Origin: Rohdeia mirabilis
GTDB lineage: Bacteria; Planctomycetota; UBA1135; GCA-002686595
Direction of reading: 5' to 3'
Assembly (NCBI GenBank): GCA_007750655.1
Contig: CP036290.1
Coordinates: 4,092,001-4,156,000, forward strand
Length of the DNA: 64,000 nucleotides
Below, piece after piece: positions 43,906 through 52,973 of this stretch. The notes beneath the pieces were generated by a model. That model was not told the DNA's origin. It searched no databases and saw only the letters and a program-made list of their open reading frames with translations. Within the stretch, counting starts at the first letter, position 1. Every line of letters begins with the position of its first letter. The position numbers were made by a program, and so were the translations under genes.

Positions 43906-46110
43906 ATGCTGTCGAGCATCCGCTCCCTGGGCGTCGGTCACTTCGTGCCGTTCGTCCCTCTCCTTCTCGTCTCCTGCCAGAGCACGGGCTCGGAGTCCGT
44001 CGCGACGTCCGAGACCGAGGTCGCGACGAAGACCGTCCTGGTCGCCGATCGGCCCGATCCGCTGGGCCTGTGCCACGAGCTGAAGGACGCCGTCCAGCGC
44101 GATTCGCTCGCCCGGCTCCACGAGCTGGTGGCCGGCCGCCCCCACCCCGCGGGATCGCCGGGTGACGAGGCGCTGATCGACTGGATGGCCGCCTACTTCG
44201 AGGAACTGGGGCTCGAGGTCGAGGTGCAGCCCTTCTGGGCGCTGTTGTCCTTCCCGATCAGCGCCGAGCTCGAACTCGTCAGCCCCGAGCGCCTGCGCCT
44301 GCCCCTGTCGGAGGACGAACTCGAAGCCGACCCCTTCAGCGCCCACCCCGAGCTCGACTTCGGCTGGAACGCCTACTCGGCCAGCGCCGAAGTGCGCGGC
44401 GAGGTGGTCTACGCGAACTACGGCCGCCTCGAGGACTTCGCCGAGCTGGAGCGCCGCGGCGTCGACTGCAGCGGCAAGATCGTGCTGGCTCGCTACGGCG
44501 GCAACTACCGCGGCTACAAGGCCAAGTACGCCGAGGAAGCGGGCGCGGCCGGGCTCGTGATCTTCACCGACCCCTCCGACTCCGGCTGGGGTCGCGGCCT
44601 GTCCTGGCCCGAGGGCGGCTGGTCGAACGGCTCGTCGATCCAACGCGGCTCGATCCTCACGCTGCCCTACTACGGCGACCCCACGACCCCCGGGATGCCG
44701 TCGACCGAGGACGCGAAGCGCATCGACCTGGCCGACATCGGTCTGCCCACGATCCCGGTCCAACCGATCGGGTGGGACGCCGCCCAGTCGATCCTGCACC
44801 ACATGTCCGGCCCCGAGGCCCCCGACGCCTGGCAGGGCGGACTGCCCCAGCGCTACCGGTTGACGGGTGGCTCGCACCTCAAGCTGCGCCTGGCCGTGGA
44901 ACAGGAGCGACGCATCGCGCGCACCGCCAACGTGGTCGCGACCCTGCGCGGCACCGAGAACCCCGAACAGGCCGTGGTGCTGGGCTCGCACCACGACGCC
45001 TGGACGTTCGGCGCCGGCGACCCGTGCGCCGGTCTGATCTGCGTGCTGGAAGCGGCGCGCGTGTGGGCCGAGTCGGGCGTGCGTCCGCGCCGCTCGATCT
45101 CGTTCGCCTGCTGGGGCGCCGAGGAGCACGGCATCGTCGGCTCGGTCGAGTGGATCGAGGCCGAACTCGAGGGCCTGCGCGCGAACGGCGTCGCCTACCT
45201 CAACCTGGACATGGCCGCGATGGGCATGGACCTGCGCGCCAGCGCGTCGCCGTCCCTGCAGCGCGTGCTCGCCCGCGCCGCCGAACTGGTGCCCACCGCC
45301 GGCGATCGCACGGCGCTCGAGGACTGGCTCGAACGCGCCCCCGGCCCCCACGCGGACGGACTGCCCGCGTTCGGCGACCTGGGCGGCGGATCCGACCACG
45401 CCGGCTTCGTCGCCCACGCCGGCCTGCCGTCGGCCGCGGTCCACGCCGGCGGCGCCGAGGGCGTCAGCTACCACAGCGCCTACGACGACCTGGCCTGGTA
45501 CCGCTCCGTGGTGGGCGGCGACTACGCCTCCGCCGAGCTGGTGACGCGCATGGTCCTGTGCACCTCGACCCTGCTCGCCAACGAAGCGGTCGTCCCGCTC
45601 GACCCGGCGCGCTTCGGTCCGGAGGCGGTGCGCCACCTCGAGGACCTGACGCGCCGCGGGCGCGAGACGGGCGCCTTCGCGACCGGAGGCTCTGCCACGG
45701 ACGCCGTCGCCCTCGAGACCATCGATCCGATGCTGGCCGAACTGGCCGAGGGTCTGGCCGTGCACGGCGAACGGGTGCAGCGGTTGGCCGCGCGCCTGGC
45801 CGACGGGTCGGCGGGTCTCGACGACGAACGGCGCGGGGCGATCAACGGGCTGCTCGTGGGCTGGGAACGGGCCTGGCTCGACGCCGACGGCCTGCCCGGT
45901 CGCCCCTGGTACCAGAACCTGTTCGCCGCTACCGACGAGACGAGCGGGTACGCCGCCTGGATGCTGCCGGCCCTGCGCTGGGCGGTGGAACAGGGCGACG
46001 GCGACCTGGTGCGCGGACAGCTGGGCCGCTACGAGGCCGTGCTCGATCGCCTCGAGGCCAAGGCCGATCGACTCGAGTCGCTGCTCGAGCGACCGACCTC
46101 CGGCGCCTGA
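43906..46110 (+). CDS. M28 family carboxypeptidase lipoprotein (glutamate carboxypeptidase II-like)
   Basis: A 734-residue lipoprotein (lipobox VSC, Cys24). It has the three-part layout of GCPII/PSMA: a peptidase domain interrupted by a PA domain (about residues 150-300, with KIVLARYGGNYRGYKAKYAEEAGAAG-type sequence) and a C-terminal helical dimerisation domain (about 590-734). The di-zinc site is complete: His and Asp in SHHDAW and GAGDPCAG, the Glu pair in GAEEHG, Asp in LNLDMAA and His in VSYHSAYDD. It should release C-terminal amino acids from peptides in the periplasm or at the surface. The ATG at 43906 gives the lipoprotein signal. The selenoprotein candidate follows 175 bp downstream on the same strand. 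Confidence 0.9.
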   Translation: MLSSIRSLGVGHFVPFVPLLLVSCQSTGSESVATSETEVATKTVLVADRPDPLGLCHELKDAVQRDSLARLHELVAGRPHPAGSPGDEALIDWMAAYFEELGLEVEVQPFWALLSFPISAELELVSPERLRLPLSEDELEADPFSAHPELDFGWNAYSASAEVRGEVVYANYGRLEDFAELERRGVDCSGKIVLARYGGNYRGYKAKYAEEAGAAGLVIFTDPSDSGWGRGLSWPEGGWSNGSSIQRGSILTLPYYGDPTTPGMPSTEDAKRIDLADIGLPTIPVQPIGWDAAQSILHHMSGPEAPDAWQGGLPQRYRLTGGSHLKLRLAVEQERRIARTANVVATLRGTENPEQAVVLGSHHDAWTFGAGDPCAGLICVLEAARVWAESGVRPRRSISFACWGAEEHGIVGSVEWIEAELEGLRANGVAYLNLDMAAMGMDLRASASPSLQRVLARAAELVPTAGDRTALEDWLERAPGPHADGLPAFGDLGGGSDHAGFVAHAGLPSAAVHAGGAEGVSYHSAYDDLAWYRSVVGGDYASAELVTRMVLCTSTLLANEAVVPLDPARFGPEAVRHLEDLTRRGRETGAFATGGSATDAVALETIDPMLAELAEGLAVHGERVQRLAARLADGSAGLDDERRGAINGLLVGWERAWLDADGLPGRPWYQNLFAATDETSGYAAWMLPALRWAVEQGDGDLVRGQLGRYEAVLDRLEAKADRLESLLERPTSGA

Positions 46111-46285
46111 GCGGGGCGAGCGCATCGAGCGGGCCGGGGTCCGTGCGCAGGGCCCCCGACGTGCCCCTACGAATCGACGGGGCGCCAACCCGAGCGCGGC
46201 TGAGCACGTACCCTCGTGCTCCCGGTCGGTCGTCGCACATGGCGGTGCCGGCCACGTCCCGCTGGCGCACGTTCGCCACTCCCCC

Positions 46286-47452
46286 ATGACACTGCTCACT
46301 CTTCTCGTTGCGATCGGCACGCTGGTGCCGACCGCCGATCTCTCGATCTCGGCGCCCGTCGCGCCGCCGCTCGTCGCCCAAGAACGCGATGACGCGGTTG
46401 CCAGCGCCGCGCAGGACCTGATCGCCGAGTTCGACGCCGCCCTCGCCGCCTACGACGCGCGCTACGCCGCGGCCGACCGCGAGGCCCGCAAGGAACTGCG
46501 CGACGAGCACCCGGCGGCGCTCTTCTGGCAGCGCTTCGACGACCTCGCCGGCCGCGGCTCGTGGCGCGCCGTGCTGTGGCAGGTCGAGCACGTGCGGCAC
46601 GGCGGCCTGAAGTCGAAGGAGCGGCGCGCGTTCGCCAAGTCGGCGTTCGAGGGCCTGCGCCAGACCCAGGTCCGTGAACCGGCGTTCGAACACGTCCTCA
46701 ACGCCGCCCGGGAGCATCGACGCTCCATCGGCGACGAGCTGTACGTGCGCATGCTGACGGACGCGGTGCAGTGGAATCCGACCGAGCGCGTGAAGGCGTG
46801 CGCACTGTTCAACCACGGCCTCGTGCTCGTCGAGGAGGGTGGCGACTCCCTGCGGCGCGGACTGACGATGCTCGACGACTGCGCCGAACGTTTCGGCAAC
46901 CTCGAGTACGGACGCAGGGCCAAGGAAGAGGCCTTCGCGACGCGCAACCTGCGCATCGGCGGCACGGCGCCCGACTTCGCGATCCAGACCTTCGAGGGCG
47001 AGACGTTCCGACTGTCGGACCACCGCGGCAAGGTCGTCGTGCTCGACTTCTTCGGCTTCTGGTGAGGCCCGTGCGTGGGCGAGATGCCCGCGCAGAAGCT
47101 GCTCGTCGAGCGGCACCGAGACGATCCCTTCCAACTCATCGGCATCAACGAGGGCGACGACGCCGAGGCCTTCCGCGAGGGCATGCGTGAGCACGGCCTG
47201 ACCTGGTTGATCGGCTGGCAGGGGCACCAGTCCGGCCCCGGCGCGAACAGCGCGATCACCAAGCTCTACCGCGTCCAGTACTTCCCGACCGTGTACGTGA
47301 TCGATGCCGAGGGCGTCATCCGACACAAGGACCTGCGCGGCGCGGCCCTCGACCGGGCCGTCGAGAAGCTCCTGGCCGAGATGGCCGAGGGGGCCGAGAA
47401 CGACGCCGAGGACGAACCCGACTCCCAGGACGAGACGCCTCCCGGTCCCTGA
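46286..47452 (+). CDS. Thioredoxin-like (TlpA-type) protein with in-frame UGA, candidate selenoprotein
   Basis: A 388-residue protein if UGA at 47063-47065 is read as selenocysteine (residue 260). The signal peptide is at residues 1-31. Residues 35-220 are helical, perhaps TPR-like (FEHVLNAAREHRR, KACALFNHGLVLVEEGGDSL). Residues 226-370 are a TlpA/AhpC-type thioredoxin fold: GGTAPDFAIQTFEGETFRLS, VVVLDFFGFW-U-GPC, and the cis-Pro loop YFPTVYVID. The UGA is exactly at the first Cys of the WCGPC motif, with the second Cys kept as residue 263. Both sides are in the same frame with no other break. A 9-bp hairpin sits just downstream. Sec-containing thioredoxin-like proteins are known in bacteria. 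A C-to-A change or sequencing error turning TGC into TGA is the main alternative. Confidence 0.8.
47066..47094 (+). promoter_or_regulatory. Candidate bacterial SECIS hairpin
   Basis: Directly after the in-frame UGA, TGCGTGGGC (47072-47080) pairs with GCCCGCGCA (47086-47094) over nine positions, one of them a G-U wobble. The loop is GAGAT (47081-47085). The first loop base is G, 16 nt after the UGA. Bacterial SECIS elements are short stem-loops in this position with a conserved G at the start of the apical loop that is recognised by SelB. In this GC-rich DNA hairpins are common, so the match supports but does not prove the call. Confidence 0.6.
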
Positions 47453-47868
47453 ACCGGCGCCGCGGGCACTGGCCCCGAAGCGACGGGCCCCGCTCCCCGC
47501 TCGACCGCATCGGTCGCTGCGCCGGAGCGGGGCCCGCGCCCGTTCTCGGGGCCCCGGAGCCAACTTCGAAGCCACCGCCGGCCCGACGCGACCGGCCTCG
47601 ACGGGCCGTCCTCGCCCCTGGGCGGGCCAGCACCAAGATTGGTCCCGGCTGGGACGAACCGGGTCGGAACCCGATGGGCCGACGCTCCGTCGCATGAACG
47701 CGGAGCCGCCTGGGCGTGCTCCTCGGGCTAGTCTCGGATGGTGGGATCGATCGATCTCCCGCCCCGATCGACGCGCCCCTCAACTCTCCCCGAACCCGCC
47801 TCCCGATCCGACCAGGTCGGGCCCGCGGCTCCAGACCCCCCCGCGTCACCACACCAGCCATCTCGTCC
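47453..47868. other. Intergenic region with terminator hairpin, about 416 bp
   Basis: It holds the strong hairpin listed separately at 47484-47536 and then about 330 bp before the protease gene, with no recognisable gene on either strand. The last 60 bases before the ATG are C-rich (CCAGACCCCCCCGCGTCACC) and lack a Shine-Dalgarno sequence. The protease promoter is presumably within 47600-47830 but is not identifiable by eye. Confidence 0.4.
47484..47536 (+). terminator. Hairpin terminator after the selenoprotein candidate
   Basis: A perfect 13-bp stem CGGGCCCCGCTCC (47484-47496) / GGAGCGGGGCCCG (47524-47536) encloses an inner hairpin CGACCG-CAT-CGGTCG (47502-47516). It lies 32 bp after the stop. 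The following sequence CGCCCGTTCTC has only a weak T content. Confidence 0.55.
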
Positions 47869-49848
47869 ATGCAGAGCCCGAACATCGCACGCGCCGCCAT
47901 CACCCTGGCGGCCGGAGCACTCCTCGCTGGAACCGCCAGCGCCCAGATCCGATCGGACGAGGTCCCCGCCGCCGTCATGGCCGGGCTCGATCCGAAGTTC
48001 GTCCCGGTCAGCTTCATCGAGCCCCCGGACGTCGAGCGCTACAAGGCCGAGGACCTGGCCAACGGCTACCGCCCGCTGCGGTACGGCGCGCTCATGCCGA
48101 CCGACATCGGAACCGACGATCAGAACGGCGGCGTGTGGGACATCCTCCCGGACGGCACGCGCGTCTGGCGCTTCAAGATCCACAGCCCGGGCGCCTTCAC
48201 GATCGGCCTCGAGTTCGACGACTTCAAGATCCCGTCGGGTGCCTACTGCACCATGTACGACGAGGACATGCGCACCTTCTACGGCGCGTACGGAGCGGTG
48301 AACAACCAGCCCAACGAAGAGATCCTCTTCGAGCCGTTCCCCGGCGACAACGTCGTCTTCGAGTACGTCCAGCCCGCCGGTGTGCGCGGTGAGCCGCTGC
48401 TCAACCTCGGCACGGTCATCTACGACTACCGGGACGTCGACAACATCCAGATCGACCAGCTCTTCGCGGCCGCCGGCCTGGCGCCCGCGCCCGGCAGTTG
48501 CGACTTCATCGACGTGAACTGCCCGCAGGGCGACCCCTGGGAACTGCAGAAGCGCGCGGTCGTCCGCACGCTCTCCGGCGGGGCTCTGTGCTCCGGCGCC
48601 CTGCTCAACAACACGAGCAACGACGGCACGGCCTACGTCCTGACGGCCGACCACTGCGGCCAGGACGCGAACACGAGCTTCCGCTTCAACTACCAGCGCT
48701 CGGGCTGCGGTTCCGGCTCGTCCCCGACGAACCAGAACATGTCGGGCTGCACGGTGTTGACGTCCACGTCGACGTACGACTCGCGCCTGCTGTTGATCAA
48801 CAACACGATCCCCACGAACTACAACCCGTTCTTCGCGGGCTGGACGCGCTCGAGCACCAACCCGTCACTGGCCTTCTCGATCACCCACCCCAGCGGCGGT
48901 CCCAAGAAGATCTCGATCGACGGAAACGGCGCGAGCAAGGGCTCGATCAGCGTGCCGAACTCGGCCTGGTTCGTCGACTGGTCGGAAGGCTGGATCGAGG
49001 GCGGTAGCTCCGGCGGACCGCTCTTCGACCAGAACGGCCGCGTCCGCGGTCCGGCCTGCTGTGTGAACGAGTTCGTCTGCGCCACGCAGACGGCTTGGTA
49101 CGGCCGCTTCGACCGCTTCTACACCAACAACAACCTCGGTCAGTGGCTCGATCCGGCGAACAGCAACCAGACGTCGATCGACGGCTTCGATCCCAACGCT
49201 CCCACGGGTGGCGGCGGCAACGTGGTCATCAACTCCGCGACCCCGTCGATCCTGCAGGCCGTCCGTCCGGACGCCCCGACGCAGATCACCCTGTCGGGAT
49301 CGGGCTTCGCGGGAACGACGGGTATCGAGGTCGACGGCACCCCGCTGGTCAGCTTCGCCTACTCGGTCGTGAACGACACGACGATCACGCTGTCCTACGA
49401 GCACGTCTCGTCCCTCGGTCCGATCGACATCGAGGTCTTCGACGCAGCCGGATCCGACACGACGTCCATCCTGATGGTGCCGAACACGTCGCTCGAGCTG
49501 GAGCTGGTCGGTTCCGACCCGAGCTTCATCATCCAGGCCACGGGCGTGCGCGCCTACGTCGGAGCGCCGTTGACGCACTACTGCTGGTTGACGCTCTCGC
49601 TCAGCAACACGGCGTCGGTCCTCCCCGGGCTCGTCAACCTCGGTCTCGGCAACAACTTCTTCGAGCTCTACGTGCTCTGGGAAGGCGGCGTCAACCCGGC
49701 GAAGGGCTACCGCTTCTTCAACTCGGGCGCGCTGAGCGGCTACCCGATCGGCACGAAGCTCTACCTGCAGGCCGTCAGCTACAACACCGCGCTGCCGTCG
49801 TTCCCGCTGAACGTGAGCAACCTCGAGACCGGAACGCTGCTGTTCTAG
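47869..49848 (+). CDS. Secreted trypsin-like serine protease with TIG domain
   Basis: A 659-residue exported protease with a signal peptide (residues 1-25, ending TASAQ). The catalytic domain, about residues 190-430, resembles lysyl endopeptidase/Achromobacter protease I: His262 in LTADHCG, Asp304 in TYDSRLLL and Ser381 in GGSSGGPLFD, with several Cys pairs. An N-terminal region of about 180 residues may be a propeptide. Residues 455-535 form an IPT/TIG Ig-like domain (ATPSILQAVRPDAPTQITLS). The C-terminal 120 residues are the lineage-typical beta domain found in other secreted proteins. The ATG at 47869 gives the signal peptide. A strong terminator follows at 49892. Confidence 0.88.
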   Translation: MQSPNIARAAITLAAGALLAGTASAQIRSDEVPAAVMAGLDPKFVPVSFIEPPDVERYKAEDLANGYRPLRYGALMPTDIGTDDQNGGVWDILPDGTRVWRFKIHSPGAFTIGLEFDDFKIPSGAYCTMYDEDMRTFYGAYGAVNNQPNEEILFEPFPGDNVVFEYVQPAGVRGEPLLNLGTVIYDYRDVDNIQIDQLFAAAGLAPAPGSCDFIDVNCPQGDPWELQKRAVVRTLSGGALCSGALLNNTSNDGTAYVLTADHCGQDANTSFRFNYQRSGCGSGSSPTNQNMSGCTVLTSTSTYDSRLLLINNTIPTNYNPFFAGWTRSSTNPSLAFSITHPSGGPKKISIDGNGASKGSISVPNSAWFVDWSEGWIEGGSSGGPLFDQNGRVRGPACCVNEFVCATQTAWYGRFDRFYTNNNLGQWLDPANSNQTSIDGFDPNAPTGGGGNVVINSATPSILQAVRPDAPTQITLSGSGFAGTTGIEVDGTPLVSFAYSVVNDTTITLSYEHVSSLGPIDIEVFDAAGSDTTSILMVPNTSLELELVGSDPSFIIQATGVRAYVGAPLTHYCWLTLSLSNTASVLPGLVNLGLGNNFFELYVLWEGGVNPAKGYRFFNSGALSGYPIGTKLYLQAVSYNTALPSFPLNVSNLETGTLLF

Positions 49849-49891
49849 TCGAGTCACGACCGCGCGAGCGCGATCGACCGTCGCGCCCTCG

Positions 49892-49930
49892 AACGCCCCG
49901 GAACCACGCGGTTCCGGGGCGTTCTTCGTT
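49892..49930 (+). terminator. Rho-independent terminator after the protease gene
   Basis: A perfect 14-bp stem AACGCCCCGGAACC (49892-49905) / GGTTCCGGGGCGTT (49910-49923) with a four-base loop ACGC, followed by CTTCGTT. It is 44 bp after the stop codon and is the best terminator in the window. In the other direction it could also end the minus-strand membrane-protein transcript. Confidence 0.85.
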
Positions 49931-49976
49931 CAGCCGAGCTCGCTCGAGCGTCGGCGCGCGAACGATCGGTGCACGT

Positions 49977-51524
49977 TCAACGCTGCGCCGGACGCAGTTC
50001 GAACAGGAGCGGCACGCCGCCGCCGCCGAGACGCTCGAAGGGAGGACCCGGCGGCGCGGCGATCGGAAGGAGCACGACGTCGGGCCGCTCGAAGAGATCG
50101 GTGGCCCACCGCTGCCAGGCGGCACGTTCGTGCAGGGCCGAGCCGGCGCCGAGGATGTCGGCGTCCAGGTACACCGCCCCGCTGCCGAGCGCCGTGACCA
50201 GTGCGGCCTCGTAGTCGGCCTTCAACGTCGCGTCCCAACGGCTGCGCGGCGTGAACTCGAACTGCTGACTCCACTGCAGTCCGTCCAGACCGTCGCTGGC
50301 GAGCGGGAGCGCCGAGAGCCGCACCATGTCGGCCGTGAAGACGGTGCAGGGTTGCTCGACGACGGCCAGGACGGCGCGCGACCACGTGCGCGCATCCGGA
50401 CGCCGCGCATGGTCGGCGAGGTCGTTCCAGCCCAGGGCGAGTTGCAGCGGCAGCACGAGCCACGGCGCGAGACGCAGCGCGCGACCCCCGTTCGTCGCGG
50501 CGGCCGCGGCTCCGACGACGAACCAAGGGGCGAGGCTGACGAAGTAGCCACCTCGCTCGCGCAGCCCGGCCTGGGACACGACGAGCACGTAGACCACCGC
50601 CACGGCGACGAGCGCCTGCCGCAGTCGACCGCGCGTCGTGACGCACGCCAACGCGCCCGCCAACCACAGGAAGCCGCCCTGCCCCAGCCCTTCCGCGGCG
50701 AGGAAGCGCAGGACGTCCGTCGGCCCGAACCAGCCGAAGATCGACTTGAAGTGCAGGAAGGTGTGCTCGTACAGCCCGAGGTAGTAGACGGGCCGCAGGA
50801 GTCCACCGGGCACGGGCGCGCTCGGTTCGAGTCCGCGGAAGTACGCGAAGCAGCCGAGCGCGACGGCGACGCCGAGCACCACGAGTCCCGCGCCGCCGAT
50901 CACGAGGCGCCGCCGCCCCACCGCACCGTTCCCGTCCGTCGGCAGCGCGAGCAGGAACAGGCCCGGAAGGAGCAAGAGGTGCGACAGGTGCAGGATCAGA
51001 GCGACGCCCGCTGCCGCGAGGACCAACAGGTAGCGGCGGACGTCGCTCGTCGAACGGTGGGCGCGGACCGCGAGGAGGAGTGCGACGGCACTGCCGAGGA
51101 ACTGGACCGCGTGGACCTCGACGACGCCCGAGAAGAACCACAAGGACGGCGACGCGAGCGCGACCACCACCCACCCGAGCGCCACGGACGGTCGCGCACG
51201 GAGCCCCGTCGCGACCCAGACCGTCGTGGCCGCCCCCGCCGCCAACGCGGCGCGCGACATGTGGATCAGGGCCGGCTCGTGCGCCATCCCGACGGCGTCC
51301 GCGACGGTGAGGGCGAGCCGTGCGAAGAGCGCGTAGCCCAGGTGGTAGACGCGCGGGTCGGCGCCGCTCGTGTCCGCCAACGCGGCGAGGATCCCAAGTC
51401 CGTCCCCCCACGGCCCGACGTCGGGCGCCACGGCGGCGAGCAGGAGAGCCGCCGCCAGTGCGAGACCCACCGCTGCGAGGCGTGCGCGGGTCGAGGTCGC
51501 GCCGGCGCTGGAGATGGCGTCCAT
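49977..51524 (-). CDS. Polytopic membrane protein, GT-C glycosyltransferase-like
   Basis: A 515-residue inner-membrane protein with about eleven hydrophobic helices between residues 15 and 380 and a soluble C-terminal tail of about 130 residues. An acidic pair soon after the first helix (VGPWGDGLGILAAL), followed by further membrane helices with HEPALIHM and VVEVHAVQFLG, is reminiscent of DUF2723/GT-C proteins that transfer sugars from lipid carriers. No catalytic motif is certain. The ATG at 51524 is preferred over an in-frame TTG six codons upstream. It follows the FAS1 lipoprotein gene but is separated from it by a strong hairpin. Confidence 0.7.
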   Translation of the reverse strand: MDAISSAGATSTRARLAAVGLALAAALLLAAVAPDVGPWGDGLGILAALADTSGADPRVYHLGYALFARLALTVADAVGMAHEPALIHMSRAALAAGAATTVWVATGLRARPSVALGWVVVALASPSLWFFSGVVEVHAVQFLGSAVALLLAVRAHRSTSDVRRYLLVLAAAGVALILHLSHLLLLPGLFLLALPTDGNGAVGRRRLVIGGAGLVVLGVAVALGCFAYFRGLEPSAPVPGGLLRPVYYLGLYEHTFLHFKSIFGWFGPTDVLRFLAAEGLGQGGFLWLAGALACVTTRGRLRQALVAVAVVYVLVVSQAGLRERGGYFVSLAPWFVVGAAAAATNGGRALRLAPWLVLPLQLALGWNDLADHARRPDARTWSRAVLAVVEQPCTVFTADMVRLSALPLASDGLDGLQWSQQFEFTPRSRWDATLKADYEAALVTALGSGAVYLDADILGAGSALHERAAWQRWATDLFERPDVVLLPIAAPPGPPFERLGGGGVPLLFELRPAQR

Positions 51525-51548
51525 GGCGAGGAACGGTAGCAAGAACGC

Positions 51549-51590
51549 GAGCGCGGGCTCACGGTCCGCATGGACCGGGAGCCCGCGCTC
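51549..51590 (-). terminator. Hairpin terminator after the FAS1 lipoprotein gene
   Basis: Outer arms GAGCGCGGGCTC (51549-51560) and GAGCCCGCGCTC (51579-51590) pair perfectly over 12 bp. An inner stem CGGTCC-GCAT-GGACCG (51562-51577) extends it. Read on the minus strand it follows the FAS1 stop by about 22 bases and is followed by GCGTTCTTGC. Confidence 0.75.
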
Positions 51591-51612
51591 GTGCGGGACG
51601 TCGCTCCGACGC

Positions 51613-52587
51613 TCAGCCTTGGATCAGGCCGTCGACCACGTGGATCACGCCGTTGCGCGTCTCGAGGTCGCTGCGCATCACGCGGGCGTCGCCGAAGCTG
51701 AAGCCCTGCTTGCCGAAGCGCACCTCGACCGCCGAACCGTCCAGCGAGTTCATCGAGCCCGTGGAGAAGTCGCGCGCGTAGACGCGGCCGGCGAACATGT
51801 GGTGGCCGAGCGACTCGAGCACGTCGTCGATCAAGAGGCGCGGTTCGACCGCGTCGTCGAGCACGTCCCCGACGAGCTCGGAGTCGAGGTCGAAGTCGAC
51901 GCCGTAGACCGCTTCGAACGCGCGGTCGGTCGGCGCCAGGAGCGTGAACGGACCGTCGGAATCGAGCAGTTGACCGACGCCGGAGCGGTCGACGATCGAG
52001 AGCAGGATGTCGAAGTCGCCCAGGCGCTCGAGCGTGGTGCGCAGGTCGTCGGTGGCCGGCACGAGCGGGCGATCGACGAAGTGGAGCAAGCCGTGCTCGA
52101 ACTCGATGTCGGTCTCGAGCACCGTCGCGCTGCTGGCGCGTTCGCCGTTCGCACCGCGCGCGTAGACCTCGACCTCACCGCCCCAGTTGGAGACGAAGAG
52201 GCGCTGGCCCGACAGGGTCTCGAACGACGTGTCGGACGAGAGCATCTGCGAACCGATCCGGCCCGGCAGCACGTGGAACTCGAGGATCGTGCTCAGTTCG
52301 CTGGGACCGTAGGTCTGCAGCTTGCTGCCGAATCCCGCGAGGTCGCGGTCGCGCACCGCGATCAGCGTGTACTCGTCCCACGGGTCGGCACCGTCGAAGA
52401 TGCCGGAGGAGAGCACGGCGCTGCCGAACGTTCCGAAGGAGCGCTCGGCGCGGCCCTCGCCTCCGAGCATCGTGGCCAGGCCGGGTGCGGCCTGCACGCC
52501 GACGGCGGTGGATGCGGTGTTCTGCTCGCGGGGGCTGGAGCAGGCGGCGAGAAGGACGACGGGCAGGGCGATCAGGGTCTTGTTCAT
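51613..52587 (-). CDS. Lipoprotein with two fasciclin (FAS1) domains
   Basis: A 324-residue protein with lipobox LAAC (Cys16). Two FAS1 repeats are visible. The first, about residues 30-170, is diverged, with the H2-like YGPSELSTILEFHVLPGRIG. The second, about 185-324, is canonical, with LLDSDGPFTLLAPTDRAFEA, LLIDDVLESLGHHMFAGRVY and NGVIHVVDGLIQ. FAS1 domains mediate cell-surface or matrix adhesion. The ATG at 52587 is preceded by GCGACC rather than a Shine-Dalgarno sequence. A strong hairpin follows the stop. Confidence 0.88.
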   Translation of the reverse strand: MNKTLIALPVVLLAACSSPREQNTASTAVGVQAAPGLATMLGGEGRAERSFGTFGSAVLSSGIFDGADPWDEYTLIAVRDRDLAGFGSKLQTYGPSELSTILEFHVLPGRIGSQMLSSDTSFETLSGQRLFVSNWGGEVEVYARGANGERASSATVLETDIEFEHGLLHFVDRPLVPATDDLRTTLERLGDFDILLSIVDRSGVGQLLDSDGPFTLLAPTDRAFEAVYGVDFDLDSELVGDVLDDAVEPRLLIDDVLESLGHHMFAGRVYARDFSTGSMNSLDGSAVEVRFGKQGFSFGDARVMRSDLETRNGVIHVVDGLIQG

Positions 52588-52973
52588 GGTCGCGTGGGAC
52601 TGGACGGGGCCCGAAGTGGGCGGCCGACCCGCCTCCCATCGACCGACGCCGCCCCGCCGCTCCAGTCCGCGCGCACGAAAGTGACGGGCCGTCCCCAGCC
52701 TCGACGTCGCCGCCGACGCCGGCCGTCGACGCACTTCGTGTCGACTCCTGTCGACGCTCCGCCGCGGGCCGAGCCGAACGAGAAACGGGAGAAGGTGCGA
52801 CCGGCCTCGCCCCCCCTCCCGCGGACCCGAGGACGACGAGCGCCCGCAGGTTTTTCGATTCTTCTCGCGCCCTCTGGACGTGCAACGAGCACGCCCGGTT
52901 CCCCGGAGCGTGCTCGCTGGTGCGGACGCGGCCGCGCCCGTCCGAAGTGGCCGGCGCGAACCGACCCGGGGGC
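52588..52973. other. Intergenic region between PilZ and FAS1 genes, about 386 bp
   Basis: It contains the hairpin listed at 52886-52916 and one AT-richer patch (GGTTTTTCGATTCTTC, 52850-52865) that is unusual for this window and could hold the FAS1 promoter on the minus strand. The rest is GC-rich with repeated GTCGAC words and no recognisable coding sequence. Confidence 0.4.
52886..52916 (-). terminator. Possible terminator after the PilZ gene
   Basis: CGAGCACGC (52886-52894) and GCGTGCTCG (52908-52916) form a perfect 9-bp stem with a 13-base loop, 57 bp downstream of the PilZ stop on the minus strand. It has no strong T-run. Confidence 0.45.
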
